Below, one piece after another: positions 7,371 through 12,858 of a stretch of DNA of 12,858 nucleotides. The notes under the pieces are model-generated. The model was given only the letters and a program-made list of their open reading frames with translations. It had not been told where the DNA came from and searched no databases. The DNA is from Candidatus Wallbacteria bacterium (GTDB lineage Bacteria; Muiribacteriota; JAQTZZ01). The stretch's first letter is position 1, and every line of letters starts with the position of its first letter. The stretch lies in assembly GCA_028687545.1 (NCBI GenBank), contig JAQTZZ010000077.1, forward strand, positions 1 to 12,858, given 5' to 3'. The position numbers and the translations under genes are program-made.

Positions 7371-8486
7371 ATGATTCGAAGAAATTGGCGTTATGCTGTG
7401 TATGGTCTCTGCCTGGGGTTTTTTCTGGGTTATTCCATTGGTTTTATGACAGGGGAATCCATCCTGGCCAGCATAAAGGACGGAGGGATTCTGGGTTTTT
7501 CCCTGTGTTTCCTGTTCCTGGCAGGAGCAGTCATTTTCCAGGGGCTGGATGAGATCTCCGCTGACCTGTCCCAGATAAAGGAAACAAGAGTCAGCGATTC
7601 AAAGCAATGGACGCAGAGACAAGAGGCTCAGTGGACAGCAGGATTGGTGATACTGTCGCTGGCTGTGGTTTTCTGGGGACCCAGTTGGAGCAAGAGGCCT
7701 GGAAAAGCGGTACAGATCAAGAAACAGATTGAGTCTTCAGCAGGGGCGGCAGTGAAGGCTTCTTATTCCAGATTTGCCGTAAATCTTGTCTCCTGCGGGA
7801 ATGGCCTGGTGCGGGTTTACGGAGAAACCGATCTTCCTGATTCTACATTGATCGATCTGTATTTTACCGATAAACCTGACGCAACCAGGGATGAGGGGAT
7901 AAGCTGCAAAAGGACCGGTGTTGTCCGCGGGGGGCAGGTTTATTATGTTTTCAATCCATTCCCGACAACCGAACAGATATTCGGGGATTTTTTAGTGCAG
8001 CTGTCATTTGAACCTGAAAGGCAGGCACCGGAACTGAGGGCAGCTTTTGAGGGAGCCATACTCACAGGGGAAGCAGCCGTGAACGGGAAAAGCCTTGTCA
8101 CTACTTACAGGATTTCTCTGGATTCCAATCAGGATCTCAAGCCAGTTGATCCTTCAGTCTTTGCCCTGGACTCTCCGGAACGGGCTCTGACAGCTTTTTT
8201 TCGATACTGGCAGGAAAAAAAATGGGAAAAAATGGTTAATTATACTGCCGTTTCCTGGAGACAGCAGTTGACTCTGCCTGCCCAATATCTGATGGGACAA
8301 TTGAGCCAGCTTGAAATCAGAAGCATGGCAATCAAAGTAAAAGATTATCTCGATGATCTGAATGTGGAGATTACAGTCCAGGTTCACTGCATTTCAGAAC
8401 AGGTCACATTCGATAAAATTCTCAGGATCAAAGTCAGCCGTGAATTCGGGCTCTGGCTGATAAACCCGGCATCATTGAAATTTTAA
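7371..8486 (+). CDS. Three-helix membrane protein with C-terminal NTF2-like region, function unknown
   Basis: 371 residues from the ATG at 7371, which has GGAG five bases upstream. A TTG at 7356 with GAGAGGA three to four bases upstream would add five residues and cannot be excluded. Hydrophobic helices lie at about 8-26, 38-57 and 88-106, with a polar, charged loop (59-87) between the second and third. About 160 residues of mixed beta-rich sequence follow, with no motif I recognise. Residues 267-371 (SPERALTAFFRYWQEKKWEKMVNYT..., then alternating strands EITVQVHCISEQVTFDKILRIKV, ending GLWLI) look like the cone-shaped NTF2/DUF4878 type of fold, often found on the outer face of envelope proteins. 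No enzyme signature is seen. It is divergent from the SRAP-uvrB operon and convergent with the small gene at 8579-8737. Confidence 0.75.
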   Translation: MIRRNWRYAVYGLCLGFFLGYSIGFMTGESILASIKDGGILGFSLCFLFLAGAVIFQGLDEISADLSQIKETRVSDSKQWTQRQEAQWTAGLVILSLAVVFWGPSWSKRPGKAVQIKKQIESSAGAAVKASYSRFAVNLVSCGNGLVRVYGETDLPDSTLIDLYFTDKPDATRDEGISCKRTGVVRGGQVYYVFNPFPTTEQIFGDFLVQLSFEPERQAPELRAAFEGAILTGEAAVNGKSLVTTYRISLDSNQDLKPVDPSVFALDSPERALTAFFRYWQEKKWEKMVNYTAVSWRQQLTLPAQYLMGQLSQLEIRSMAIKVKDYLDDLNVEITVQVHCISEQVTFDKILRIKVSREFGLWLINPASLKF

Positions 8487-8578
8487 AAATTAAAAATATC
8501 TGCATTTCTATCCCATGAAAAGATTACTCAAATGAGCGGCTTGTGGGTATTTTTTTCACTTGCTGAGTTGAAAAGAGG

Positions 8579-8737
8579 TCAGGGTTGAACGATTTTATCG
8601 AAGTTCAGATTGCCGGGCGGAAGTCTTTTTACAGGGTCGCCGGATGGTTCTGAATCGGCTTTTTTCTTGGCCATTTCAGCCTCATTTTCCGCTTTCTGCT
8701 GCTTGTCCGCGACGATCGCGGCGTATATGTCCAACAT
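8579..8737 (-). CDS. Small charged protein of 52 residues, unknown function
   Basis: The start at 8737 is chosen because GGTGGA lies four bases ahead of the ATG. An ATG at 8761 in the same frame would add eight residues but falls on the predicted transcription start. The N-terminal half (MLDIYAAIVADKQQKAENEA...AKKK) looks like one long charged helix. The C-terminal half is proline/glycine-containing (DPVKRLPPGNLNF). There is no signal peptide, membrane segment or cysteine. A good -10 box sits just upstream. It follows the NlpC/P60 gene on the same strand after 58 nt. I do not recognise the family; short length leaves room for it being spurious. Confidence 0.5.
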   Translation of the reverse strand: MLDIYAAIVADKQQKAENEAEMAKKKADSEPSGDPVKRLPPGNLNFDKIVQP

Positions 8738-8763
8738 GTTTCCACCTTCAACTATAATCAAAA

Positions 8764-8769
8764 ATTATA
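8764..8769 (-). promoter_or_regulatory. -10 box (TATAAT) ahead of the 52-residue gene
   Basis: The minus strand reads TGCTATATAAT: a perfect TATAAT, overlapped by an extended -10 reading (TGC-TATATA). Transcription would start near 8757, about 20 nt before the ATG at 8737. No convincing -35 is present at 16-18 bp spacing. Confidence 0.5.
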
Positions 8770-8795
8770 TAGCAAAAGGTGTACCAAGGCGTTTT

Positions 8796-10214
8796 CTATG
8801 GGAGACTGATAAAATTTCTGGCAGCGTAGAGTCCTTCCAGAAAGGGTTTTCCGTTCCCCAGAAAGGTGGAAAGCAGAGGAGTGATGATTACACCCATAGC
8901 CGTGAAGCTCTGAAAGTCGCCGCTCTCCAGTTTGATTTTCAATGAGGTTGTATCATGAATGATGAAATAATCGTCCCTGAATTTCCCCAGATACAGCATC
9001 ACGTGGCCGCTCATATAGACAAAGGAGCAAGGCGTGACGGTCTGCAGAATGCTGATCCTGGTTTCCAGAGTGGAGTTGTCGGGAAAGGCAATCGTTTGCG
9101 CTGGAGCGAGCTGACCCTGGAATCTGGAATTTCTGGGCAGTTTCACACCCATGGTGGCCAGGATATCCCTGGAAAATGCACTGCAGTCGCGGGTGTTGAA
9201 GATCCCGCCCCAGCTGTAACGCTGGCCGAGGAATTTGAATGCCTGAAGAATGATATTCCTTCTGGTATAAGGGATGTAACCAATGCTGACATCTTCTGAT
9301 CTCTGGATCATGGCCAGCAAGAAAGCGACAGTTCCATCCGGCTCTCTCACAGGATAGCGCACCACGAAATTCCCTTCCGGAATCCTGCCTTCGACTTCTG
9401 CCGTGATCTGTCCGGGCCTGGCCAGGGGAATTTTGATCCCCATGTCCAGCTGCTGTTCAGATAATCTGCTGTCTGAAAGATCCACAGAAGTGAAGATCTT
9501 TTTTCCGGTCACCACCAGAAAAGGCTCTGCTCTTGCAAAGTCCATGATCTGCAGCCTGCTGCCGAGCGCCACATCTTCCGCTGGGATCCAGGACATGCAG
9601 TAGCTGCATTTAGCCAGGAACCATTTGCCGTCCAGGCTTTCGTGGAAGACCGCTACAGGTTCCAGAGGATAGATGCCGGTGGTCAGGATCCGATCGAAGT
9701 CCATGTCGACAGGATCATTGAAAATCCGCTCAGGAGTGGGCAGCATTCTCATTTCAGTGCGCCTGACAGTGATTCCGAATCTGACGGGATTCTGTTCCTT
9801 GATGCCGGAAATATTCCGATTTTTCAATATGCGGTCGTAAAAAGAAGCTTCGACAGTTGATCCGTTCAGGAAGCGTGGTTTTTTGGAAACTGCGCTGTTT
9901 TCCTCGATCATGGAGAGGACTTCTGCACTGGAATACGAAACAGGCAGCTGAGACATGTTTTCCAGTCCGTCGGCCTCTTTGAGGTTGTTCCGGTTGCGCA
10001 TTCTGATGCTCAGTTCGCTGTCCAGAATCTGATCAGGATCTGCAAGTCTGGAAATCCAGAATTCAGGGTAGAGCATTTCTTCCGATAGTTTGGGTATCTT
10101 GATCGGAAACTGTTTGAATTGTGCAGGATTCTGCGCCGCAAAGGATTTTATCGCGGCAGCGATGAAGAAAAGCATCAAAACCATGGTGATTCTTCTGAAA
10201 AACATTTTTGTCAT
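8796..10214 (-). CDS. Secreted NlpC/P60 family peptidoglycan endopeptidase with SH3 domains
   Basis: 472 residues from the ATG at 10214, which has AGGAGG four bases upstream. An in-frame ATG at 10286 would bury the signal peptide behind 24 residues. The signal peptide is MTKMFFRRITMVLMLFFIAAA..SFA. Residues about 45-80 (WISRLADPDQILDS...RMRNRN) match the N-terminal stabilising domain of NlpC/P60 proteins. Residues about 155-225 (VRRTEMRMLPTPERIF...SLDGKWFLAK...SWIPAEDVAL) match a bacterial SH3 domain, and a second SH3-like region follows. The catalytic domain shows Cys344 (RDCSAF), His404 (GHVMLYLG) and His420 (IIHD), the normal Cys-His-His set. Enzymes of this layout cut stem-peptide bonds such as gamma-D-Glu-diaminoacid; the exact bond is not deducible here. 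Divergent from the amidase gene, with a shared control region. Confidence 0.92.
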   Translation of the reverse strand: MTKMFFRRITMVLMLFFIAAAIKSFAAQNPAQFKQFPIKIPKLSEEMLYPEFWISRLADPDQILDSELSIRMRNRNNLKEADGLENMSQLPVSYSSAEVLSMIEENSAVSKKPRFLNGSTVEASFYDRILKNRNISGIKEQNPVRFGITVRRTEMRMLPTPERIFNDPVDMDFDRILTTGIYPLEPVAVFHESLDGKWFLAKCSYCMSWIPAEDVALGSRLQIMDFARAEPFLVVTGKKIFTSVDLSDSRLSEQQLDMGIKIPLARPGQITAEVEGRIPEGNFVVRYPVREPDGTVAFLLAMIQRSEDVSIGYIPYTRRNIILQAFKFLGQRYSWGGIFNTRDCSAFSRDILATMGVKLPRNSRFQGQLAPAQTIAFPDNSTLETRISILQTVTPCSFVYMSGHVMLYLGKFRDDYFIIHDTTSLKIKLESGDFQSFTAMGVIITPLLSTFLGNGKPFLEGLYAARNFISLP

Positions 10215-10239
10215 TCTGCCTCCTGCCTTCTGCCTCCTG
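10214..10239 (-). repeat. Tandemly duplicated ribosome-binding segment before the NlpC/P60 gene
   Basis: On the plus strand TTCTGCCTCCTGCC is followed by TTCTGCCTCCTG: a 14-bp unit present almost twice. On the coding strand this gives two copies of CAGGAGGCAGAA, only the nearer one well placed for the ATG at 10214. Confidence 0.8.
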
Positions 10240-10258
10240 AAAATATCCCTCTGAAACT

Positions 10259-10286
10259 TTGGACTGATCTGCCAATATGGTATCAT
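10259..10286 (+). promoter_or_regulatory. Extended -10 promoter for the amidase-methyltransferase pair
   Basis: TTGGAC (10259-10264), a 16-bp spacer, then TATCAT (10281-10286) preceded by TGG, an extended -10. Five of six -10 bases fit the consensus; the -35 is weak, as is usual for extended -10 promoters. The start would be near 10293, about 40 nt before the amidase ATG. Confidence 0.5.
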
Positions 10287-10332
10287 GATAACATGAAAAG
10301 CCTTATAACTGCTATTCCTGGAGGTGTTTCAA

Positions 10333-11181
10333 ATGAGAAAGTTGCTGACAGTGTTATTCATATCGGCAGTTCTGAACTATTCAGCAACAGCCGGTAACCC
10401 GGAGGCCGCTAAAATGAAAATTACCCGTGAAAGGGCTGACTATCCCGGTGCTTTTGCTGATTTCACTCCGATCAATCATCTCAAGTTCAGAATCCACAAA
10501 CCGGATACCATCGTGATCCACTGGGTTGGAGAGGGCACGGCTGCCGGCGCAGTCAGATGGTTTCTGAATCCTGATTCAAGGGTATCCGCCCATTTCATCA
10601 TCAACCAGACTGGTGAAGTCGTTCAAATGGTGAAACTCAGGGACACTGCCTGGCACTGCACCAGGAGGATCGAACCATTAGGAGGGATGAACAATCCCCG
10701 CACCATTGGAATAGAACATGAAGCCACCTGGAATAACCCTGAATTGTGGTTTACGGATTCCATGCTCAAAGCAAGCGCGGACCTCGTGCGTTTCCTCTGC
10801 GAAAAATATCAGATCCCGATGCGCTTCGGGAGCCCTGGAATCCTCGGACACAGCAATATGCCCGGCTGCCTTGACAAGAACTGCCCGGGTAATTTCCCGT
10901 GGGAGCGTTTCTGGTTTTACCTGACAGGAAAAGACAGGCTTGATTTCACACCATATCCTAATGAGGAAAAGCCGATGCCAGCGAAAGTCGTGAAGAAATC
11001 CGGCCTGCTGCAGAAGCCCGACCTAAAGAGCAAGCTCCTGAGAAAATTCAAGATCGGGGATCAGATCCTGCTGACCGGGCAATACAAGGAATGGTATACT
11101 GCGAAACCTGCAAACGGTGATTCTATCGAAGGTTTCGTCCTGGACTCTGATGTCTGGTTTTCCAGGAGGGGTAATGAATGA
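10333..11181 (+). CDS. Secreted N-acetylmuramoyl-L-alanine amidase (Amidase_2) with C-terminal SH3 domain
   Basis: 282 residues from the ATG at 10333. A GTG at 10324 lies inside the Shine-Dalgarno sequence GGAGGTG and is rejected. A signal peptide (MRKLLTVLFISAVLNYSATA) sends it out of the cytoplasm. The amidase fold spans about 50-195, with zinc ligands His63 (IVIHW), His173 (LGHSNMPG) and Cys184 (KNCPG), and Lys182 in the position of the T7-lysozyme catalytic lysine. SAHFIINQTGEVVQMV and TIGIEHEA are typical of the family. The enzyme splits the amide bond between N-acetylmuramate and L-alanine. Residues about 220-278 (GLLQKPDLKSKLL...GDQILLTG...WYTAK...GFVLDSDVW) form a bacterial SH3 domain likely to bind cell wall. 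The last 8 nt overlap the methyltransferase gene. Confidence 0.93.
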   Translation: MRKLLTVLFISAVLNYSATAGNPEAAKMKITRERADYPGAFADFTPINHLKFRIHKPDTIVIHWVGEGTAAGAVRWFLNPDSRVSAHFIINQTGEVVQMVKLRDTAWHCTRRIEPLGGMNNPRTIGIEHEATWNNPELWFTDSMLKASADLVRFLCEKYQIPMRFGSPGILGHSNMPGCLDKNCPGNFPWERFWFYLTGKDRLDFTPYPNEEKPMPAKVVKKSGLLQKPDLKSKLLRKFKIGDQILLTGQYKEWYTAKPANGDSIEGFVLDSDVWFSRRGNE

Positions 11182-11926
11182 GGAGCTCCTTTTTGATTTA
11201 GAAGCTGTTTTTGATCCTGACGATTACCTGTATTTTTATAAGGATATCCTGACTGAAGAGCTGAACATCCTCCAGGTGGAGTTTCTGGTCAAAACCCTTT
11301 CGCTCAAAAAAAAGCATAAAATCCTGGAATTGGCATGCGGGTATGGCCGTCATTCAAACCGCCTCGCAGAGATGGGTTTCAAGGTAACAGGCCTGGATTA
11401 CATCAAGGGTTTTCTGAAAATCGCGAGCGCAGAAGCGAAAAAATTGAATCTACCCGTTAAGTATGTGCATGGAGACATGCGCGACCTGCCATATAAAAAT
11501 GAATTTGACCGTGTGGATCTGCTGTTCACAGCCTTCGGCTATTTTGTGGATGAGGAAAACTTCCAGGTGCTGGAAAATGTGTCCAGGGCTCTGAAGAAAG
11601 GAGGCCTGTTCTGTTTCGACCTTATGAACAGGGACGTATTCCTCAAGAATTTCAAACCCTGCTTTGTCCATGAAAAAGAAGGGAATTTCATGATCGACAG
11701 GCTGGTTTTCGACAGCCTGACTGGCCGTAATTATACAAAGAGGATCGTGATCAGGAACGGAGTGTTGAAGCACAAGCCGTTTTTCGTCAGGCTTTACAAT
11801 TACACGGAACTGCGGGATCTGCTGGAACGGGCGGGCATGGAGATCGTGGAATCATACGGCAGTTTCAAGGGAGAGCAGTTCGGGAATGACTCGGCCCGGA
11901 TGATCATAGTTGCCAGGAAAGTTTGA
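11174..11926 (+). CDS. Class I SAM-dependent methyltransferase, substrate unknown
   Basis: 250 residues from the ATG at 11174, with AGGAGG four bases upstream. A start at 11117 inside the amidase gene has no ribosome site and adds a non-matching stretch. Motif I is ILELACGYGRHS (50-61), followed by the acidic end of strand 2 at Asp75 (VTGLD) and GDMRDLP (from Gly100), then FGYF and SRALKKGGLFCFDLMNR. The GYGRHS...GDMRDLP...FGYF pattern marks a common bacterial subfamily whose substrate is not established. No membrane segment; it should be cytoplasmic. The 8-nt overlap with the amidase stop (ATGAATGA) indicates translational coupling. A link to cell-wall metabolism would be inference from this alone. 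Confidence 0.9.
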   Translation: MNEELLFDLEAVFDPDDYLYFYKDILTEELNILQVEFLVKTLSLKKKHKILELACGYGRHSNRLAEMGFKVTGLDYIKGFLKIASAEAKKLNLPVKYVHGDMRDLPYKNEFDRVDLLFTAFGYFVDEENFQVLENVSRALKKGGLFCFDLMNRDVFLKNFKPCFVHEKEGNFMIDRLVFDSLTGRNYTKRIVIRNGVLKHKPFFVRLYNYTELRDLLERAGMEIVESYGSFKGEQFGNDSARMIIVARKV

Positions 11927-11951
11927 GTTAAGCTGCCTACTTTTCCTTTCC

Positions 11952-12136
11952 TATGCTGAGCACTTATTCCTGCTGCGGCTGTCTTTGTCTGCGAATTTAG
12001 AGGCTCTTCAGATGCTGTTAGAGCCTCTTATCCCGAAGTATCGGGAGCCTCAGCAGTAGCTTCGGCTGGATTCTGCTTCTAACATTGAATTCTGCGACGA
12101 CTTCGAACGCCGCTGCAGGAACAAGAGCTCAGCATA
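11952..12136. repeat. 185-bp element with 28-bp terminal inverted repeats (MITE-like or structured RNA)
   Basis: The left arm (11952-11979) and the reverse complement of the right arm (12109-12136) agree at 25 of 28 bases, beginning TATGCTGAGC. The match stops sharply outside the arms. Both ends are TA, the target of IS630/mariner-type elements, so a non-autonomous mobile element is possible. No coding sequence fits inside. It lies between two convergent genes, so it could also end transcription from both sides or encode a folded RNA. Confidence 0.7.
11999..12077 (+). other. Three successive hairpins inside the inverted-repeat element
   Basis: Hairpin A: AGAGGCTCT (11999-12007) with AGAGCCTCT (12020-12028), a perfect 9-bp stem and 12-nt loop. 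Hairpin B: TCCCGA (12031-12036) with TCGGGA (12041-12046), 6 bp with loop AGTA. Hairpin C: AGCAG (12052-12056) with CTGCT (12073-12077), enclosing AGC-TTCG-GCT, a UUCG tetraloop form. With the outer arms paired, this gives a multi-branched fold. No T-run follows any stem, so none is a classic intrinsic terminator on the plus strand. Confidence 0.65.
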
Positions 12137-12169
12137 ATAAGAATATTTATTTATTGTGATGATTTCCTG

Positions 12170-12733
12170 TCAGAATGCGCTGCCGCCATTGCCATCGTAA
12201 GCCAGAATCATGGGAAAATCAGCCACCTGCAGTTCGAAAATCGCTTCAGTGCCGAGTTCGGGATAGGCTGCGATGCGCCAGGATTGGATCATTGAAGAAA
12301 GATAGGCCCCCAGGCCTCCATATGTGACAAAATAAAAATGTTTGCCAGCCCTGCAGTCTGATTCCACAGCAGCCGTGCGCCTGCCCTTGCCGATCGTGAT
12401 CCTGATGCTGTTTTCCATGAAAAGCTGATGACAGGGATCGAATCTCTTGGAAGTTGTGGGTCCGCAGGAGCCGAGCCTGCCGTCGGGCAGAGGACCTGAA
12501 GGACCGCAGAAATAGATGATCTGATTTTTCAGAAAATCCGGGAACCCGTCTTTCTTTATCTTCGCCATGGTCTGATCGCGCAAAGTATAAAGCGTGCCGC
12601 TGAAATGGAATTTCCCGCCTGCTTTCAGGTGGGAGATTTCGTGGATAAGATTCTGAAACTGATCCATGAAATGAGGATAAGAAAAACAGAGAGAAGAAGC
12701 AAGTATTACAGATAGCCCAAGGGAGGACTTCAT
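12170..12733 (-). CDS. Fumarate hydratase/tartrate dehydratase-type beta subunit (Fumerase_C), orphan
   Basis: 187 residues. Family signatures are clear: LKAGGKFHFSGTLYTLRDQ (36-54), IIYFCGPSG (72-80), GSCGPTTSKRFDP (88-100), IGKG (114-117), then HFYFVTYGGLGAYLS and the closing GTEAIFELQVADFP. In class I iron-sulphur hydratases this domain pairs with an alpha part that holds the 4Fe-4S cluster and interconverts fumarate/malate or similar acids. No alpha part lies in the 125 nt upstream inside the window, nor downstream. The start is uncertain: the ATG at 12733 has GAGG four bases ahead but gives a hydrophobic 22-residue extension resembling a signal peptide, while Met23 (ATG at 12667) matches the usual family N-terminus but lacks a ribosome site. 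An overlapping frame (12246-12773) is a shadow. Confidence 0.85.
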   Translation of the reverse strand: MKSSLGLSVILASSLCFSYPHFMDQFQNLIHEISHLKAGGKFHFSGTLYTLRDQTMAKIKKDGFPDFLKNQIIYFCGPSGPLPDGRLGSCGPTTSKRFDPCHQLFMENSIRITIGKGRRTAAVESDCRAGKHFYFVTYGGLGAYLSSMIQSWRIAAYPELGTEAIFELQVADFPMILAYDGNGGSAF

Positions 12734-12739
12734 CCTCCC
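12721..12739 (-). promoter_or_regulatory. Hairpin enclosing the ribosome site and start codon of the beta-subunit gene
   Basis: GGGAGGA (12721-12727) and TCCTCCC (12733-12739) are perfect complements around a 5-nt loop. On the transcript, the purine-rich Shine-Dalgarno sequence and the A of the AUG at 12733 pair with early codons, leaving UG of the start in the loop. This could restrain initiation at 12733. Confidence 0.5.
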
Positions 12740-12771
12740 TCATATGGATGACCTGCCTGTCAAGAGGAAAC

Positions 12772-12810
12772 AACTTTCAAAACCTGTTTATGAGTTCCGT
12801 GAACTTTCAA
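12772..12810. repeat. Two direct AACTTTCAA repeats 30 bp apart, with a short palindrome
   Basis: AACTTTCAA occurs at 12772-12780 and 12802-12810, about three helical turns apart. AGTTC-CGT-GAACT (12793-12805) overlaps the second copy. They lie 40-80 nt upstream of the beta-subunit start and could be regulator sites. No convincing promoter hexamer pair was found with them; the rest of 12811-12858 shows nothing. Confidence 0.3.
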
Positions 12811-12858
12811 CCTCATATTCGCGTGCTGGTTAACGCAGTAAGCTCAGTCCGAATGTGA

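Noticed and set aside
8487-8578. Intrinsic terminator between the convergent genes (T7 run at 8550-8557)
   Set aside because: No stable GC-rich stem directly precedes the T-run on either strand.
10215-10286. Longer NlpC/P60 start at 10286
   Set aside because: It would put 24 polar residues before an obvious signal peptide and ignore the AGGAGG site at the inner ATG.
11117-11173. Methyltransferase start at 11117
   Set aside because: It lies inside the amidase SH3 domain with no ribosome site; the ATG at 11174 has AGGAGG.
12246-12773. 175-residue frame overlapping the fumarase-type beta subunit
   Set aside because: Rich in Arg/His/Ser with no family pattern, while the other frame shows clear Fumerase_C motifs.

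Overview
This is a contig fragment from a bacterium with about 48% GC, standard code and clear Shine-Dalgarno sites. It is probably an uncultivated lineage. The mix of YadA-head/phage-fibre hybrid proteins, 'SGWNLIS...HGYW' surface domains, a divergent SRAP protein and an unfamiliar candidate operator recalls candidate-phylum metagenome bins (Wallbacteria-like from memory). That placement is a weak inference because no rRNA or ribosomal marker lies in the window. No phage structural genes, transposase, CRISPR array, tRNA or rRNA is visible.

Layout. (1) Positions 1-4734, plus strand: a surface/extracellular pair. The first is a very long fibre protein, open at the left edge of the window. It has three blocks of exact 14-residue head repeats (12+7+12) and a C-terminal self-cleaving S74 chaperone. 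The second is a secreted protein with a fibronectin-III-like domain and two tandem 'SGWN...HGYW' domains. (2) Positions 4741-7302, minus strand: a DNA-repair operon. A small divergent SRAP (YedK/HMCES-type) protein is followed 5 nt later by uvrB. Both sit behind a perfect consensus promoter (TTGACA-N17-TATAAT) that carries a near-perfect palindrome across its -35 and spacer. (3) Positions 7371-8486, plus: a three-helix membrane protein with a C-terminal NTF2-like region. (4) Positions 8579-10214, minus: a 52-residue small protein and, upstream of it, a secreted NlpC/P60 peptidase. (5) Positions 10259-11926, plus: a secreted zinc amidase and an overlapping SAM-dependent methyltransferase. The two cell-wall hydrolases are divergent and share one short control region. 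(6) Positions 11952-12136: a 185-bp element with 28-bp terminal inverted repeats and three internal hairpins, between convergent genes. (7) Positions 12170-12733, minus: a fumarate hydratase-type beta subunit with no alpha subunit beside it.

The most interesting items are the SRAP-uvrB operon with its candidate SOS-type operator, the structured inverted-repeat element, and the orphan fumarase-type beta subunit. No stretch longer than 300 bases lacks a gene. The largest gap is 11927-12169, most of it filled by the inverted-repeat element.
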